From contig CAWHBF010000008.1 in assembly GCA_963827515.1 (NCBI GenBank), positions 186,001 through 250,000 of the forward strand: a stretch of DNA of 64,000 nucleotides, in the 5' to 3' direction. The notes under the pieces are model-generated. The model ran no database searches and was not told the DNA's origin. It was given only the letters and a program-made list of their open reading frames with translations. Position numbers and translations under genes: made by a program. Source of the stretch: JABFSA01 sp963827515 (GTDB taxonomy: Bacteria; Acidobacteriota; Vicinamibacteria; Vicinamibacterales; UBA2999). Below, piece after piece: positions 62,577 to 64,000 of the stretch (its first letter is position 1; the number at the start of each line of letters is the position of its first letter).

Positions 62577-62719
62577 CTAGACGCTTTTCGATTCGGCGTA
62601 GAGCGGAGGCTTCCGCCTTCGCGTAAAGCTTCGGCGGACCGCCGTAGCCTTGGCGGAGGCGGTTAGCCTCCGCGGACACGCGCACGCTGAAGCGTGCGCT
62701 CTACGGGGAATCGCTCTAG
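62577..62719. repeat. Dispersed palindromic repeat, copy 5, with insertion
   Basis: Same start (TTTTCGATTCGGCG), core (TAGAGCGGAGGC) and end (GCGTGCGCTCTACG...CGCTCTAG) as copy 4, but carrying about 45 extra bases of Pro/Arg-like GCGG repeats (CGGACCGCCGTAGCC, TTGGCGGAGGCGGTT). Its right end touches the stop of the GDSL esterase gene. Confidence 0.78.
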
Positions 62720-63703
62720 TCAAGCCCCAGCTGCAGGGCCGCTTCACGCGCGAACACGCTAGCCCCTGCCGTCGTGGCATGGAGACCATCCCAGAAGAAA
62801 TAGCTGTTCGGCTGCCGGCACGTGAAGGGAGGGGTGTCCGGCATGATGCAAGCGTCATCGACGTTGCTGAAGCCGAACGACGACGGATCGGCCATGACCT
62901 GATCCAGCGTTACGAATGCGTCCACTCGCGTGATGGTGATGTCCGGGAGTGCTTCGAGCGGATCGAGGGCGACGCTCAGGATCTGGTTGAACGCCACGGC
63001 CACATTCCGCGCCAGCTGGGACGTGCCCGGGAAGACCGGGTCGAGCGCTCGCACCGCGGGCGCGTAACCGGGGCTGGGAACGTTCCCCACCAGAAAGTGT
63101 CTGGCCCCCGCAGCATGGAGGAGCTGGATATGGTCAACGATTGATTGCACGGCGGCGTATGAGGATGGCGAAACCCAAAAGGTCCTGGCCTGCTACGAAA
63201 GCGTTCACCGCATCGCTCACGTCGTTGGCGCCCATCTCCATCACATACAACGCATCGGGGGGCGCCACGCCGTTGAACTCGGCCAGAAACAGGTTCACCT
63301 GATCGTTCAACGTGAAGTGCCCAGGGCTTGGGATGGCTCGCGTGGCGCCGACCGCGTAGTTGGTTCCCTGCGCGCCCTTGGTGCGGAGCGCAGGCTGCAC
63401 GCTGCCACCAAGTCCGATCGAACGCGCCAGCTGCTCGATCCAGGTGGGTCCATTCGTCAGATGGTGACCGCCCCGCGCGTAGGGCACGTTCGGAATGAGA
63501 AACTCGTCGACATCGTAGCTAGGTGGTGTGCTGCTCCCCGCCAGGATGGCGGCATTTCCCGAATCAGAGAAGCTCGTGCCGAAGACTATGATCCGCTCGT
63601 ACGGGGATTGTTGCGCCAGCAGCATGACCGACGACAACGCAAGACACGCCACGATCAATCCCGACGTGGCGTACACCCTCAACCGACGTCCCGAGTAGCT
63701 CAT
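62716..63703 (-). CDS. GDSL/SGNH-family esterase, exported, one frameshift
   Basis: ATG 63703 opens a signal peptide (SGLIVACLALSSVMLLAQ). Block I is IIVFGTSFSDSGNAAI with the nucleophile Ser, then the LTNGPTWIEQLA region, block III LYVMEMGANDVSDAV, and after a frame change near 63150 the C-terminal part with YFFWDGLHATTAGASVF, where Asp and His complete the triad. The motif order is that of a GDSL lipase/thermolabile-hemolysin-like subgroup. The total is about 329 residues. It would hydrolyse esters outside the cytoplasm. Its stop abuts the palindromic repeat. Confidence 0.82.
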
Positions 63704-63790
63704 CGCACGCTCCGCTCCTACAACACCATGTCTTTGCGGCCATAACCAGTCACATCTCTGTAACGGCGGGTCAGGGCCGTACAGCTGTGG

Positions 63791-64000
63791 TCAGCGCGGG
63801 AGCGTCTCGGCCACGTGCGCGCTCACGTCGCGGATCTGCTCCGGAGTGAGGCTGCGGGCGAAAGGCGGCATCTCGTTGCGCCCTTCGCTCACGATGCGGA
63901 TGACGGCCGCGCGATCGGTGGAGGCCGCCAGCGAAGGACCGCCGCCGTGGCCCCCTTCGCCTTTGTCCCCGTGGCATGCTGCGCAGGTCGACGCAAACAG
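63791..64000 (-). CDS. C-terminal part of a c-type cytochrome, cut by the window edge
   Basis: The last 69 residues of a protein entering from the right edge read FASTCAACHGDKGEGGHGGG, with CAACH as the covalent haem-binding motif, and PSLAAS, VSEGRNEMPPFARSL with the Met that would be the sixth ligand, then LTPEQIRDVSAHVAETLPR and a TGA at 63791-63793. This is a class I cytochrome c domain, presumably periplasmic or fused to a larger dehydrogenase. No start codon is visible, which is why it is not listed as a complete gene. Confidence 0.82.
   Translation of the reverse strand: MFASTCAACHGDKGEGGHGGGPSLAASTDRAAVIRIVSEGRNEMPPFARSLTPEQIRDVSAHVAETLPR

Noticed and set aside
1..64000. CRISPR arrays, tRNA, rRNA and transposase genes
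   Set aside because: No regularly spaced repeats, no rRNA-like segments and no transposase motifs were seen; tRNAs could be missed by eye.

Overview
The window is high-GC, densely coding bacterial DNA. Three things point to Acidobacteriota, most likely a Vicinamibacteria-type soil lineage: several very large TonB-dependent receptors with an N-terminal carboxypeptidase-regulatory-like domain, many DUF6152 proteins, and a large set of secreted proteins sharing a G-x-W-E/D-G-D-T-L-V core. This is an inference from gene content, not from a phylogenetic marker. About half of the genes carry one or more single-base frameshifts with otherwise well conserved coding on both sides. Uncorrected assembly indels are therefore likely, and true gene decay cannot be excluded; I annotate these as one locus each and say where the frame changes.

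Layout. 0-3.1 kb: end of an unrecognised gene, an FHA protein, a GAF-SpoIIE phosphatase, a STAS antagonist (partner-switching signalling) and an AhpD-like protein. 3.2-6.4 kb: a Spy/CpxP-like periplasmic protein divergent from an OmpR-type regulator and histidine kinase, a Cpx-like layout. 6.4-10.6 kb: a tightly overlapping CotH - VTC domain - DUF4956 - porin operon, probably linked to polyphosphate. 10.9-48.5 kb: the main region, an island of exported proteins. It holds nine DUF6152 genes, about eleven members of a secreted GDTLV-type superfamily in two subfamilies, three MBL-fold proteins with progressively lost zinc ligands, four TonB receptors, an amidohydrolase and an NHL-type propeller. 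They form repeated modules in operons on both strands. Embedded in it are a TAXI-type binding protein with its own histidine kinase and response regulator (36.3-39.6 kb), and a META-domain lipoprotein and a truncated DsrE gene (25.2-26.2 kb). 48.6-55.9 kb: a broken outer-membrane barrel gene, small ORFs, a phosphoesterase, DUF6766, a DUF3618 / holin-like / DUF883-like envelope-stress cluster, an MscS channel and a flavin-binding stress protein. 56.8-64 kb: an exported Ppx/GppA-like protein, a CHAD protein, an alpha/beta hydrolase, a phytase-type esterase-like protein, an acidic-tailed protein, a broken ester cyclase, a GDSL esterase and the end of a c-type cytochrome.

How the genes may work together. 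The 38-kb island looks like a periplasmic and outer-membrane apparatus in which TonB receptors import ligands and DUF6152 proteins, GDTLV-type proteins and degenerate MBL proteins act outside the cytoplasm. All nine DUF6152 proteins are predicted to start with His-His after signal-peptide removal and all keep a Pro-His, which suggests an N-terminal metal site. A 19-bp motif is shared by the promoter regions of one MBL operon and the TAXI gene. Two families of palindromic intergenic repeats are scattered through the window. No rRNA, tRNA, CRISPR array or transposase was seen.
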